Shown one piece after another: positions 27,162 to 36,170 of a DNA stretch of 64,000 nt. Numbering within the stretch: the first letter of the stretch is position 1; every line of letters starts with the position of its first letter. The stretch comes from Allobosea sp. Tri-44 (GTDB lineage Bacteria > Pseudomonadota > Alphaproteobacteria > Rhizobiales > Beijerinckiaceae): contig NZ_NBDP01000003.1 in NCBI RefSeq assembly GCF_004123845.1, positions 558,001 to 622,000 of the forward strand. Reading direction: 5' to 3'. Under the pieces are notes generated by a model. That model had not been told where the DNA came from, ran no database searches, and saw nothing but the letters and a program-made list of their open reading frames with translations. A program made the translations under genes and the position numbers.

Positions 27162-28667
27162 TCACCCCCGCGCGCGCCGAGGCGGCAGGCCCTTGACCAA
27201 TGGCGAGGCAAGGCCGGGAGCGGTCTCGACGCCGAGTGTGGGCAAAGCCAGCGTGCGCTGGCCGCGGAAATCGACATGGCAGACGAGGAGGCCGCGCTCC
27301 TCGATATAGCCGATCAGGCGGCGCGCCCGGCTCGGCGAATGGCTGCCATAGGCCTCGGCCAGCTCGGCGTCGGACGGGCAGGGCGCCCCCTCGATCGCGC
27401 TGCGGGCGATGAACAGGAAGAGCCCGTGCAGGTCTTCCGGCAAGGTCTCGGCCGCCGTCAGCGCCTTTTCCCAGGCCTCAGACGACAACACCGCTTCGCT
27501 CGCTCCGGCGCGGGCGACGGCGAGGCGCTTGCGGAAAGCGTCCAGCCCGGTCTCCGGACCGCTGACGCGGCGCATCCGGCAGCGCACGGTGAAGTCCTGG
27601 TAGAGCACGGCGACCGGCCGGTCGCGCGCCTCGGGATCGTCGAGCAGTTCGTTCAGGATCTCGACCAGCGCCGCCGCGCGCTCGGCCGGGTCCATCTCGA
27701 TCTCGGGCTCGGGCGGCAGCACCGGCTGGTGCGTCTCGATACGGCGGATGATCTCGGGCGCCACCGCCGGACGCGGGCGCGGCTGACGCGGCCAGGGCGC
27801 GGGCGCGACCTCGTCTTCGCCGGCGGTGAAGATCAGCTTGCTGGCATCTTCCGGCGCCTGGTCGGGCAGTGGCAGCAGGCTCGGCGCGCCGCCGCGATCG
27901 ACCGAGGCGACCGGGCCGATGCGCACCGGCAGCGGCTTCTTCGACAGGGCAGGGCCGAGCGCGACGAACTGGCCCCGTTCGAGATCGCGGAACATCTCGG
28001 CCTGACGCCGGTCCATGCCGAGCAGATCGGCGGCGCGCTGCATGTCGATGTCGAGGAAGGTGCGGCCCATCAGGAAGTTCGAGGCTTCGGCCGCGACGTT
28101 CTTGGCGAGCTTGGCGAGGCGCTGCGTCGCGATCACGCCAGCGAGCCCGCGCTTGCGGCCACGGCACATCAGATTGGTCATCGCCCCGAGCGATTGGCGC
28201 CGCGCTTCGTCCGAGGCCTCGCCCGCCATCACCGGCGCGAAGAGCTGGGCTTCGTCGACCACGACCAGCATCGGGTACCAGTGGGCGCGGTCGATATCGA
28301 AGAGCCCGCCGAGGAAGGCGGCAGTGGCGCGCAATTGCTCGTCGGCGTCGAGCTCCTCGAGGTTGAGCACCACCGAGACGCGGTGCTGGCGCACGCGCAG
28401 GGCGATCTTCTGCAATTCGACCGGGCTCGCGGTACCGTCGACCACGACATGGCCGAACTGGTCTGCGAGCGAGACGAAGTCGCCTTCGGGGTCGATGATG
28501 GCCTGCTGGACCAGCGGCGCGCTCTGCTCCAGCAGGCGGCGCAGCAGATGCGACTTGCCCGAGCCGGAATTGCCCTGCACCAGCAGCCGCGTCGCCAGCA
28601 GTTCGGCGAGGTCGAGCTCGGCGGGCTCGCCGCCACGCGTCGACCCCATATCGATGCCAGTCTTCAT
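27162..28667 (-). CDS. HerA-like/DUF87 ATPase
   Basis: In this 501-residue P-loop protein the Walker A motif is GNSGSGKS (residues 32-39), the Walker B LVVVDEAQLF (near 140) and a sensor-like VIATQRLAKL follows. The N-terminal 270 residues fit the HerA/FtsK-superfamily DUF87 fold; a Pro-rich linker leads to a C-terminal part with a winged-helix-like segment (DAELAEAYGSHSPSRARRLIGYI). HerA proteins usually pair with a NurA nuclease, which is absent here. Likely a DNA-handling motor, but the role is not shown. Confidence 0.8.
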   Translation of the reverse strand: MKTGIDMGSTRGGEPAELDLAELLATRLLVQGNSGSGKSHLLRRLLEQSAPLVQQAIIDPEGDFVSLADQFGHVVVDGTASPVELQKIALRVRQHRVSVVLNLEELDADEQLRATAAFLGGLFDIDRAHWYPMLVVVDEAQLFAPVMAGEASDEARRQSLGAMTNLMCRGRKRGLAGVIATQRLAKLAKNVAAEASNFLMGRTFLDIDMQRAADLLGMDRRQAEMFRDLERGQFVALGPALSKKPLPVRIGPVASVDRGGAPSLLPLPDQAPEDASKLIFTAGEDEVAPAPWPRQPRPRPAVAPEIIRRIETHQPVLPPEPEIEMDPAERAAALVEILNELLDDPEARDRPVAVLYQDFTVRCRMRRVSGPETGLDAFRKRLAVARAGASEAVLSSEAWEKALTAAETLPEDLHGLFLFIARSAIEGAPCPSDAELAEAYGSHSPSRARRLIGYIEERGLLVCHVDFRGQRTLALPTLGVETAPGLASPLVKGLPPRRARG

Positions 28668-28812
28668 GCCTGCCAGCGTGTCGCCTTCGTCCGCGCTCGC
28701 TCGACCCGGAGCAGGGCGAGCGAGCGGGGTGGTCTAGCATGCGGGCGCGAGAGCGCAGGTGCTGCCGGTTGCCGCATCCACAGCAAATGCGCGATGGCTC
28801 TGACACCTCGCG

Positions 28813-29190
28813 TCAGGGGCGGCGGCGCAGGATCATGCCGCCATGATGCAGCGTATCGGCATCGACGAAGGTGCCATCGGCAGTGAAGCCGGTGTCGTCC
28901 CAGTACTCGATATAATTGCCGGTGACCTCGTAGCGGCCGCGATAGGCGCTCTCGCGATTGCCGCGTGCCTCATCATAGCGGTCGTTCGGCAGGAGGTTGT
29001 GCCGGACATGGTTGTCGGCTGTGACCCACATGCCGACATAGGGGTGGCTCTCGGCAGCGGCTGCCTTGGCAATCATCATGCGGGTCGGTCCTTCAGGTTC
29101 GTTCGGGATGGTCGTGGTGGCAAGGCCGACGCCGGCGGCCAGCACCAGCAGGGCGTTCACGAGCAAGGGGGTCATGATCGTTACCTTCAC
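28813..29190 (-). CDS. Atu4866 family protein, exported
   Basis: The 125-residue protein has an N-terminal hydrophobic segment (LLVNALLVLAAGVGLATT) and a domain reading HPYVGMWVTADNHVRHNLLP, RYDEARGNRESAYRGRYEVTG and DDTGFTADGTF, which matches the Atu4866 family of small beta-barrel proteins of unknown function. It overlaps the CMD gene stop by 4 bases and is last in the three-gene operon. Confidence 0.85.
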   Translation of the reverse strand: MKVTIMTPLLVNALLVLAAGVGLATTTIPNEPEGPTRMMIAKAAAAESHPYVGMWVTADNHVRHNLLPNDRYDEARGNRESAYRGRYEVTGNYIEYWDDTGFTADGTFVDADTLHHGGMILRRRP

Positions 29191-29648
29191 TGCCTGCGCC
29201 GCTCGGCGAAGAGTTCCGACAGCGCCTGCGAGGCCGCGATCGCCCGCGAGATCCCGGCCGGTACGGTGATCAGGTAGACGATCTCCTTCAGCTCTCCCTC
29301 GGACACGCCGATATTGAGGGCGTAGCCGGCATGGAGTTTCATGAAGGCGGTCTGGCCGGTGGCCGCGAAGGCCGCCACCGCAGCGAGCTGGCGCGTCCGG
29401 CTGTCGAGGCCGGGCCGCGACCAGACATCGCCGAGCGCGTAGGCCTCGGTCGCCTCGGCGAGGAAGGGGAACTCCTGCCGCATGCGTTCCAGCGCCTGCT
29501 GCGGCGCGCCGTTGTTCAGGCTCCGGACGACGGCCTCGCCGCGCTTGCGGCGCTCCTCGCTCGACTCGGCGATGGCAGGCGCGGGCATCACCGCGATGGC
29601 GAAGGCTGCGGCGGCGGCGCGCAGCGGGGATTGCATCGACATGGTCAT
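29187..29648 (-). CDS. Exported carboxymuconolactone decarboxylase (CMD)-family protein
   Basis: A 153-residue protein with a signal peptide (AAAAFAIAVMPAPAIAE). The mature CMD domain has SRPGLDSRTRQLAAVAAFAATG, HAGYALNIGVSEGELKEIVY and PAGISRAIAA. It lacks the Cys-x-x-Cys of AhpD-type members, so it is unlikely to be a peroxidase and more like the decarboxylase branch. Export of a CMD protein is unusual. GAGGAG site before the ATG. Middle gene of the SDR/CMD/Atu4866 operon. Confidence 0.82.
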   Translation of the reverse strand: MTMSMQSPLRAAAAAFAIAVMPAPAIAESSEERRKRGEAVVRSLNNGAPQQALERMRQEFPFLAEATEAYALGDVWSRPGLDSRTRQLAAVAAFAATGQTAFMKLHAGYALNIGVSEGELKEIVYLITVPAGISRAIAASQALSELFAERRRQ

Positions 29649-29658
29649 GGCTTTCTCC

Positions 29659-30384
29659 TCAGCGGGTGGCGGTGGGGCGGATGACGATCTCGTTGACGTC
29701 GACATCACCCGGCTGCTCGATCGCGAAACGCACCGCGCGGCCGATCGCATCGGGCTTGAGCGCGATGGCGCGATAGCTGCGCATCAGCTCGGCCGCAGCC
29801 GGATCGGTGATGGTGCCGGCGAGCTCGCTCTCGACCACGCCGGGATGGATGCAGGTGACGCGCAGGTCGCTGTGCTCCTGCCGCAACCCATCAGAGATCG
29901 CGCGCACGGCATACTTAGTTGCGCAGTAGACGGCCGCTGTCGGCGAAACGCTGAGCGCGCCGATAGAGGCGATGTTGATGACATGGCCGGAGCCGCGCGC
30001 CAGCATCTGCGGCAGCACGGCGGCGATGCCGTAGAGCACGCCCTTGATGTTGACGTCGATCATCCGGTCCCATTCGTCGACCTTGAGGGAGGCCATCGGC
30101 GAGAGCGGCATGACGCCGGCATTGTTGACGATGACATCGACGCGGCCGAAGGCGTCGCGCGCTGCGTCGGCGAAGCCCGCGACATCGGCGCGATCGGTGA
30201 CGTCGAGCCGGCGGATGCGGACCTCGCCGCCTGTCGCCGCGATCTCTTTGGCGAGCGCATCCAGCCGATCGGTGCGCCGTGCGCCGAGCATCAGCTTGGC
30301 TCCGGCGGCCGCGAGCTCGCGGGCGATGCCGGCGCCGATCCCGCTGGAGGCGCCGGTGATGAGGACGACCTTGTCGAGGGGCAT
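29659..30384 (-). CDS. SDR family NAD(P)-dependent oxidoreductase
   Basis: The 241-residue classical short-chain dehydrogenase has the TGASSGIGAG cofactor loop, NNAGV, a Ser in NIASIGALS and the catalytic YCATK. A likely preference for NADP comes from the Arg pair after beta2 (GARRTDRLD). First gene of the leftward operon, with the LysR gene divergent across a 120-base gap. Substrate unknown. Confidence 0.9.
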   Translation of the reverse strand: MPLDKVVLITGASSGIGAGIARELAAAGAKLMLGARRTDRLDALAKEIAATGGEVRIRRLDVTDRADVAGFADAARDAFGRVDVIVNNAGVMPLSPMASLKVDEWDRMIDVNIKGVLYGIAAVLPQMLARGSGHVINIASIGALSVSPTAAVYCATKYAVRAISDGLRQEHSDLRVTCIHPGVVESELAGTITDPAAAELMRSYRAIALKPDAIGRAVRFAIEQPGDVDVNEIVIRPTATR

Positions 30385-30504
30385 GTCGATCTCCGTCTGG
30401 ATGTTCCGTGGAACCGCGTCGTTGCGGTTGCCCGAAAGCTAGGAGCAGGCCATTGTCGCGATAAGCCGCCCATTCCTTTCCAGTCTGGAGAGTTCTGCTA
30501 ACCA

Positions 30505-31440
30505 ATGGAGATGGACCTCAACGCGCTCGCCGTGTTCGCGCTCGTGGCCGAGGAGCGGAGCTTTCGCGGCGCGGCCGATCGTGCCGGCGTCACGCGCTCG
30601 GCCGTGAGCCAGACGATCAGAAAGCTGGAGGAGCGGCTCGGCATCGCGCTCGTGCAGCGCACGACGCGTAGCGTCAGCCTGACCGAGGCGGGCGAGCGTC
30701 TTCTTGCCGATCTTGGTCCGGCGCTGTCCGACGTACGCGCTGCCGTCGAGGCGACGCGGGACCTGCGCATCGGTGCGCGCGGGCGCTTGCGCCTCGCGGT
30801 ATCGTCGATCGCGGAGCGCTTTCTATCAGGACCATTCCTCGCAGGCTTCGCTGCGGCCAATCCGGAGGTCGAGCTCGACATCACCGTGACCGACGAGGAG
30901 TTCGACATCGTCGCCGCGGGTTACGATGCCGGGGTCAGGCTCGGCGAGGTCATCGAGCAGGACATGATCGCCGTCGTGATCGGCGGCGAGGAGCGCCAGC
31001 TAGCCGTCTGCTCCCCCAGCTATCGCCGGCGCTTCGGTGTGCCCGCCCATCCGCGCGAGCTGGCGGCGCATCGCTGCGTCGGCTGGCGGCCGGGGCCGAA
31101 GCTGCCGCCCTATCGCTGGGAGTTCGCCGAGGATGGCAAGGAGTTCAGCGTCGCCGTCGCGCCAGAGATCACCACCAGCGACATGGCGTTGATGATCAGG
31201 CTCGCGGTCGCGGGTGCCGGGATCACCTTCGGCATGGAAGAGAGCTTCCGCCCGGCGATCGCGCGCGGCGAGCTCGTGCCGTTGCTGCAGGAGTTCTGCC
31301 CGTATTTCGCGGGCTTCTACCTCTATTATCCGAGCCGGCGCGCCGCCGCGCCGAAGCTGCGCGCCCTGGTCGACCATCTGCGCAGATTCAATTGGGATCG
31401 GCACGAGGCGACGGCGCGGGCAGCATCGGTTATGATCTGA
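30505..31440 (+). CDS. LysR family transcriptional regulator
   Basis: The 311-residue regulator has an N-terminal winged helix-turn-helix (MDLNALAVFALVAEERSFRGAADRAGVTRSAVSQTIRKLEERLG) and a C-terminal effector domain. It is divergent from the SDR/CMD/Atu4866 operon and is the likely regulator of it. The start may be this ATG or the in-frame one at 30511 (MDLNAL), which matches family starts better. Confidence 0.9.
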   Translation: MEMDLNALAVFALVAEERSFRGAADRAGVTRSAVSQTIRKLEERLGIALVQRTTRSVSLTEAGERLLADLGPALSDVRAAVEATRDLRIGARGRLRLAVSSIAERFLSGPFLAGFAAANPEVELDITVTDEEFDIVAAGYDAGVRLGEVIEQDMIAVVIGGEERQLAVCSPSYRRRFGVPAHPRELAAHRCVGWRPGPKLPPYRWEFAEDGKEFSVAVAPEITTSDMALMIRLAVAGAGITFGMEESFRPAIARGELVPLLQEFCPYFAGFYLYYPSRRAAAPKLRALVDHLRRFNWDRHEATARAASVMI

Positions 31441-31578
31441 TTCTAGGCGCTGCCCGCGCCTCCTCCCTCCAACCGGGAAGCACGCTGCCGTGCAGGGCCT
31501 ATCCGATCGTCGAACCGACTGTTCGAGCGCTGCGCATAAGGAGGGGTTGCGGAAACGGCTCGCATCAGGAGGTCATCG

Positions 31579-32292
31579 ATGAAGCTCACCGCACCTGTCT
31601 ATCGACTGAAGCGCCAGGCCAGGGTTCTGGCGCGCAAGGAAAGCATCCCGCTCCATCTCGCGCTCGACCGCGTCGCCATCGGCGAAGGTTTTGGAGCCTG
31701 GAGCCTGCTCGCGGCCAGATCGGCCGATTTTCTTTCGGCCGAAGAGCTGTTCGCTCGTCTGGTGCCCGGAGACCTGCTGCTCATCGGCGCGCGGCCGGGG
31801 CACGGCAAGACGCTGCTCAGTCTCCAGCTCGCCATGGAAGCGATGAAGTCCGGCCGCCGGGCGGTGTTCTTCACATTGGAGTACACGACCAGGGACGTGC
31901 TGGATCGCTTCCGGGCTCTCGGTGCCGACCCGGCGCAGTTCGAGGCGTTGTTCGGCTTCGACGATTCGGATGCGATCAGCGCCGATCACATCATGCGTTC
32001 GCTGGCCGAGGCACCGCGGGGCACGCTGGCGATCGTCGACTACCTGCAACTGCTCGACCAGAAGCGCGGCAATCCCGAGCTGATGGTCCAGATCCGTGAT
32101 CTGAAGGTGTTCGCGCAGGAGAGGGGCGTGATCCTGGCCTTCATCTCGCAGATCGACCGGTCCTATGATCCGGCGATCAAGCCCTGCCCGGACCTCCGCG
32201 ACATCCGCCTGCCGAATCCGCTGGATCTGTCGCTGTTCAGCAAGACCTGCTTCCTGAACGAGGGCGAGGTGCGGTTTCAGGCGGCGGGGTAG
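31579..32292 (+). CDS. Free-standing DnaB-helicase-like (RecA-fold) ATPase
   Basis: The 237-residue protein has a Walker A motif ARPGHGKTLL at residues 71-80, a DnaB-like FFTLEYTTRDVLDRF, Walker B AIVDYLQLLDQ and AFISQIDRSYD. This is the motor core of replicative DnaB helicase without its N-terminal primase-binding domain and at about half the normal length. A strong AGGAGG site precedes the ATG. Role unknown; a DNA repair, phage-derived or regulatory ATPase are options. Confidence 0.75.
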   Translation: MKLTAPVYRLKRQARVLARKESIPLHLALDRVAIGEGFGAWSLLAARSADFLSAEELFARLVPGDLLLIGARPGHGKTLLSLQLAMEAMKSGRRAVFFTLEYTTRDVLDRFRALGADPAQFEALFGFDDSDAISADHIMRSLAEAPRGTLAIVDYLQLLDQKRGNPELMVQIRDLKVFAQERGVILAFISQIDRSYDPAIKPCPDLRDIRLPNPLDLSLFSKTCFLNEGEVRFQAAG

Positions 32293-32305
32293 CGGCCTCG
32301 AAACA

Positions 32306-32415
32306 CTCCGTCATTCCGGACAAGCCGCGACAGCGGCGCAGATCCGGAATCCATCGTAAGGCTCTGAGCTCTACGATGGATTCCGGCACTCCGCTTCGCT
32401 ACGGCCGGAATGACG
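32306..32415. repeat. Dispersed intergenic repeat, family 2, copy E
   Basis: It starts CCGTCATTCCGGACAAGCCG and ends ACGGCCGGAATGACG; inner arms GGAATCCATCGTA and TACGATGGATTCC are exact reverse complements. It lies between the converging DnaB-like and YARHG genes. Confidence 0.8.
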
Positions 32416-32429
32416 AGGGGGGATGACGA

Positions 32430-32711
32430 TCAGCGCGGGCAGCGGCTCGTGCGTTCCGCGCGCTGGATGTCGGCGACGACGCGGCGCTGGGTCGCCGAGA
32501 GCGGGACGTCCTCGACATTGTCGTACTGGCAGCCGGCATTGCCGAAGGCGCTGATGCCGCGCTGGGTGCGGAAGCAGTAACCCTGCGCCTTGTAGATCTC
32601 GTTGCGCTGATACCAGAGGTCCTCGCAGCTCTGGGCCGCCGCGGGGGTCGCGGTCGCAAAGAGCGGCAGGGCTAGCCCGAGGGCGAGGACAGGGATCAGC
32701 AGCTTCGACAT
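32430..32711 (-). CDS. Small exported YARHG-type protein
   Basis: A 93-residue protein: signal peptide (LALGLALPLFATATPAAAQ) and a mature domain SCEDLWYQRNEIYKAQGYCF followed by TQRGISAFGNAGC, which matches the YARHG domain with its conserved Trp, Tyr and Cys residues. The domain is extracellular and of unknown function. The ATG at 32711 has an AGAGG site; an 18-residue upstream extension is not needed. Confidence 0.8.
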   Translation of the reverse strand: MSKLLIPVLALGLALPLFATATPAAAQSCEDLWYQRNEIYKAQGYCFRTQRGISAFGNAGCQYDNVEDVPLSATQRRVVADIQRAERTSRCPR

Positions 32712-33078
32712 GGCAGCCTCTTGCAGTTGCGCGTTATCTGTTGCCCTGCCTTGCGGGCGCGACAAGCCTTTTCGCGCTTTGCCATGGCAGGATCACGATC
32801 CTGTTGCAGGAACGCCGGGTCATTGCTGGCAAAGCTGTGAATTGACGCTGCTGCGCCCGCGGAGGAGAAGCGCTAGGTCATGCAAGCCCTTTCGTCTTCA
32901 ACACCTACGCTTTGCCAAGGACTACTGGATCATCGCCATACGCAAGCGAGCCGAGCCTTTGCCAAATTGCCGCAGGGGTTACCTGGGGCACTGCGCGCTC
33001 GCGGCATCGTCGCGTATGTTCCATCCGACAAACAACAACGATAGTGCGCTCGAATCGCGCCCTGAAAGGACTGTCGCC
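32712..33078. other. 367-base intergenic stretch
   Basis: It lies between divergent genes for the YARHG protein and the DsbA-family protein and must carry both promoters. I see no gene, RNA or clear repeat in it. Confidence 0.5.
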
Positions 33079-33861
33079 ATGATCTTCTCTTCGCTGCGCC
33101 GCCTGGCTCTCGCCGGCATCGCCGCCTGTGCGCTCGGTGCCGCCGCCGTGCCGGCGCAGGCCCAGGCGCTGTCGCCCGACCAGCGCAAGGCGGTGGTCGA
33201 GCTGATCCGCGAGACCCTGCTGAAGAATCCCGAGCTGATCCAGGAAGCGATGGTCGAGCTCGAGAAGCGCAATCAGGTCGCGCAGGTCGAGGCGCAGCGC
33301 AATGCGCTCGCGGCCGAGAAGGCCAGCCTGACCGATCCCGCCACCTCGGTGATCGCCGGCAATCCGCAGGGCGACGTCACCCTCGTCGAGTTCATGGATT
33401 ACAATTGCGGCTTCTGCAAAAGGGCGATGGAAGACGTCCGCGTGCTCGCCAAGGACGATCCCAAGCTCAAGGTCGTGGTCAAGGACTTCCCGATCCTCGG
33501 ACCGGACTCGGTCGAGGCGAGCCGGGTCGCTATCGCGGTCAAGAACCAGCTCCAGGGCCAGAAGTACTGGGACTTCCATCTCAAGCTGATGGCGACGAAG
33601 GGCCGGATCAACGGCGCCAAGGCGCTGGAGATCGCCAAGGACGCCGGTGCCGACATCGAGCGCGTCAAGAAGGAGATGGACGCTCCGGCGACGCGCGCCG
33701 TGATCGAGCAGACGGTCGCTCTCGGCGACCGGCTCGGCCTGACCGGCACCCCGGCCTTCATCATCGGCGACGAGGTGGTGTTCGGCGCTGTCGGCGCCCC
33801 GGCGCTGAAGCAGAAGATCGACGCCGTCCGCAAATGCGGCAAGACGAACTGCAGTGGCTGA
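33079..33861 (+). CDS. DsbA family thiol-disulfide protein, exported
   Basis: The 260-residue protein has a signal peptide (LALAGIAACALGAAAVPAQAQ), a helical N-terminal region with a coiled-coil-like stretch (residues 30-85), then a thioredoxin-fold domain with active site Cys110-Gly-Phe-Cys113 and cis-Pro in GTPAFIIG. Two more Cys (253, 258) lie in the C-terminal tail. Probably a periplasmic disulfide oxidase or isomerase of the BdbD/ScsC kind. AAAGGA site before the ATG. A terminator-like hairpin follows at 33980. Confidence 0.9.
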   Translation: MIFSSLRRLALAGIAACALGAAAVPAQAQALSPDQRKAVVELIRETLLKNPELIQEAMVELEKRNQVAQVEAQRNALAAEKASLTDPATSVIAGNPQGDVTLVEFMDYNCGFCKRAMEDVRVLAKDDPKLKVVVKDFPILGPDSVEASRVAIAVKNQLQGQKYWDFHLKLMATKGRINGAKALEIAKDAGADIERVKKEMDAPATRAVIEQTVALGDRLGLTGTPAFIIGDEVVFGAVGAPALKQKIDAVRKCGKTNCSG

Positions 33862-33979
33862 GTGGATCGGAGCGGGTCCATCTCGACGATGGCGCTGCGG
33901 CCGCTAGAGCCTCTGGAGACATGCTTCGCCACGTCGTTCCTGTGGATCAGCTTCTGGAATGGCGGCGATTTGCATAGGC

Positions 33980-34000
33980 AAGGCGCCCGCCCGGCGCCTT
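33980..34000 (+). terminator. Likely intrinsic terminator after the dsbA-like gene
   Basis: AAGGCGCC (33980-33987) and GGCGCCTT (33993-34000) pair around a 5-base loop and are followed by CGCCCTTTTC. It lies 119 bases beyond the stop codon; the T-run is short and 5 bases away, so strength is uncertain. Confidence 0.55.
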
Positions 34001-34149
34001 CGCCCTTTTCCTGACCCACCAATCCGGGTAAAGACGCGCGACATCGCGAGGCCGTCGGCTTGATCCGGCGCCGTTCCTTCGCATATGCGCATTTCCTTTG
34101 GGACCCTGCCGTCCCGCCCATCGAGCTCACGAAGACGGTGAAATCCGCC

Positions 34150-34614
34150 ATGGCGACCAAGAGCCCCATCGATCCCGAACTCGTGCGCGAGATGGCGCAA
34201 CTGATCAACGAGACCGATCTGACCGAGATCGAGGTGCAGAAGGGCGATCTGCGCATCCGCGTGGCCCGTACCATCACCGCGACGGTGATGGCGCCGGTCG
34301 CGGCCGCACCGGCCTTCGCCGCGGCGCCGGTGGCGGCTCCGGTCGCCGCCCCGCTCGAAGCCAAGGCCGCTGCCGCCCATCCCGGCACGGTCAACTCGCC
34401 GATGGTCGGTACCGCCTATCGCCGGCCGTCGCCCGAGGCCAAGCCCTTCATCGAGATCGGCCAGGAGGTGAAGGCGGGCGAGCGCGTGCTTCTCGTCGAG
34501 GCGATGAAAACCTTCAACGACATCGTCGCGCCACGCGCCGGCAAGGTCGTCGCGATCTTCGTCGAGGACGGCCAGCCGGTCGAATACGGCGAGCCCCTGC
34601 TGGTGATCGAGTGA
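34150..34614 (+). CDS. accB: Acetyl-CoA carboxylase biotin carboxyl carrier protein
   Basis: The 154-residue carrier has an N-terminal helical part ([21 protein letters not shown]), an Ala/Pro hinge (residues 45-78) and a C-terminal biotinyl domain with the biotin Lys120 in LVEAMKT. It carries carboxybiotin between AccC and the AccAD transferase in the first step of fatty acid synthesis. The ATG at 34150 gives the usual MATK start. accC follows after 29 bases. Confidence 0.96.
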   Translation: MATKSPIDPELVREMAQLINETDLTEIEVQKGDLRIRVARTITATVMAPVAAAPAFAAAPVAAPVAAPLEAKAAAAHPGTVNSPMVGTAYRRPSPEAKPFIEIGQEVKAGERVLLVEAMKTFNDIVAPRAGKVVAIFVEDGQPVEYGEPLLVIE

Positions 34615-34643
34615 GGATCCATCCGGGCGGGAGCGGGCTGAAG

Positions 34644-36008
34644 ATGTTCGACAAGATCCTGATCGCCAATCGCGGCGAGATCGCCTTGCGGGTTTTGCGC
34701 GCCGCCAAGGAGCTCGGTATCGCGACCGTCGCGGTCCACTCCACCGCCGACGCCAACGCCATGCATGTGCGCCTCGCCGACGAGAGCGTCTGCATCGGCC
34801 CGCCGCCGGCGCGCGAGAGCTATCTCAACATCCCGGCCCTGATCGCGGCCTGCGAGATTACCGGGGCCGATGCGGTCCATCCCGGCTACGGCTTCCTCTC
34901 CGAGAATGCCCGCTTCGCCGAGATCCTCGAGCGGCACAACATCGCCTTCATCGGCCCCAAGGCCGAGCATATCCGCAGCATGGGCGACAAGATCGAGGCC
35001 AAGCGCACCGCCAAGCGCCTTGGCATCCCGTGCGTGCCGGGCTCCGAAGGCGGCGTTGCCGATGACGAGGAGGCGCTGCGTATCATTCGCGAGATCGGCC
35101 TGCCCGTCATCATCAAGGCGGCCTCCGGCGGCGGCGGCAAGGGCATGAAGGTGGTCCGCAGCGAGGACGAGGTCTCCGTCGCGCTCTCCACGGCCCGCAC
35201 CGAGGCCAAGGCCAATTTCGGCGACGACGCCGTCTACATCGAGAAGTACCTGGAGAAGCCGCGCCATATCGAGATCCAGGTGCTCGGCGACGGCAAGGGC
35301 CGGGCGATTCATCTCGGCGAGCGCGACTGCTCGCTGCAGCGCCGCCACCAGAAGGTTTGGGAGGAGGGGCCATCCCCGGCTCTCAATGCCGGCGAGCGCG
35401 ACCGGATCGGCAATGTCTGCGCCAAGGCGATGGCCGATATGGGCTATCTCGGCGCTGGCACGATCGAGTTCCTCTACGAGGATGGCGAGTTCTATTTCAT
35501 CGAGATGAACACCCGCATCCAGGTCGAGCATCCGGTCACCGAGATGATCACCGGGATCGACCTGGTCAACGAGCAGATCAGGATCGCTGCCGGCGCGCCG
35601 CTCTCGATCAGCCAGAAGGACGTCGTCATCGAGGGCCATGCCATCGAATGCCGCGTCAATGCCGAGCATCACGCGACCTTCCGGCCCTCGCCTGGCAAGA
35701 TCGCCTCGTTCCATACGCCGGGCGGGCTCGGGGTGCGCGTCGATTCGGCCGCCTATCAGGGCTATGTCATCCCGCCGCACTACGACTCGCTGGTCGGCAA
35801 GCTGATCGTCCATGGCCGCAACCGGGACGAATGCCTGATGCGTCTGCGTCGTTCGCTCGACGAATTCGTCGTCGACGGCGTCGACACCACGCTGCCGCTG
35901 TTCCGCACGCTGGTACGCAACCAGGACATCCTGAACGGCGACTACAACATCCATTGGCTGGAGAAATTCCTCGCCAATGGCGGCATGGAAGAGCCGGGCG
36001 AGGGGTGA
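34644..36008 (+). CDS. accC: Acetyl-CoA carboxylase biotin carboxylase subunit
   Basis: The 454-residue ATP-grasp enzyme carboxylates biotin on AccB with ATP and bicarbonate. It begins [17 protein letters not shown] and carries the ATP loop [15 protein letters not shown], the catalytic [18 protein letters not shown] and [10 protein letters not shown] in the C-terminal domain. Cotranscribed with accB. The C-terminal EEPGEG tail is slightly extended. Confidence 0.97.
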   Translation: MFDKILIANRGEIALRVLRAAKELGIATVAVHSTADANAMHVRLADESVCIGPPPARESYLNIPALIAACEITGADAVHPGYGFLSENARFAEILERHNIAFIGPKAEHIRSMGDKIEAKRTAKRLGIPCVPGSEGGVADDEEALRIIREIGLPVIIKAASGGGGKGMKVVRSEDEVSVALSTARTEAKANFGDDAVYIEKYLEKPRHIEIQVLGDGKGRAIHLGERDCSLQRRHQKVWEEGPSPALNAGERDRIGNVCAKAMADMGYLGAGTIEFLYEDGEFYFIEMNTRIQVEHPVTEMITGIDLVNEQIRIAAGAPLSISQKDVVIEGHAIECRVNAEHHATFRPSPGKIASFHTPGGLGVRVDSAAYQGYVIPPHYDSLVGKLIVHGRNRDECLMRLRRSLDEFVVDGVDTTLPLFRTLVRNQDILNGDYNIHWLEKFLANGGMEEPGEG

Positions 36009-36018
36009 GGGTCGCACG

Positions 36019-36128
36019 CCGTCATGCTCGGGCTTGACCCGAGCATCTCCGGCAGGATGAGGCTCTGATCGACATCTTCTCGTAACGAGATTCTCGGGTC
36101 TGCGCTTTGCTTCGCCCGAGAATGACGG
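36019..36128. repeat. Dispersed intergenic repeat, family 1, copy C
   Basis: It runs from CCGTCATGCTCGGGCTTGAC to CGCCCGAGAATGACGG and is in the same orientation as copy A at 5665. It lies between accC and aat. Confidence 0.82.
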
Positions 36129-36170
36129 AAGCTGTTTGACACGCCCGCCGACCCGCGCTCCCATAATCTC

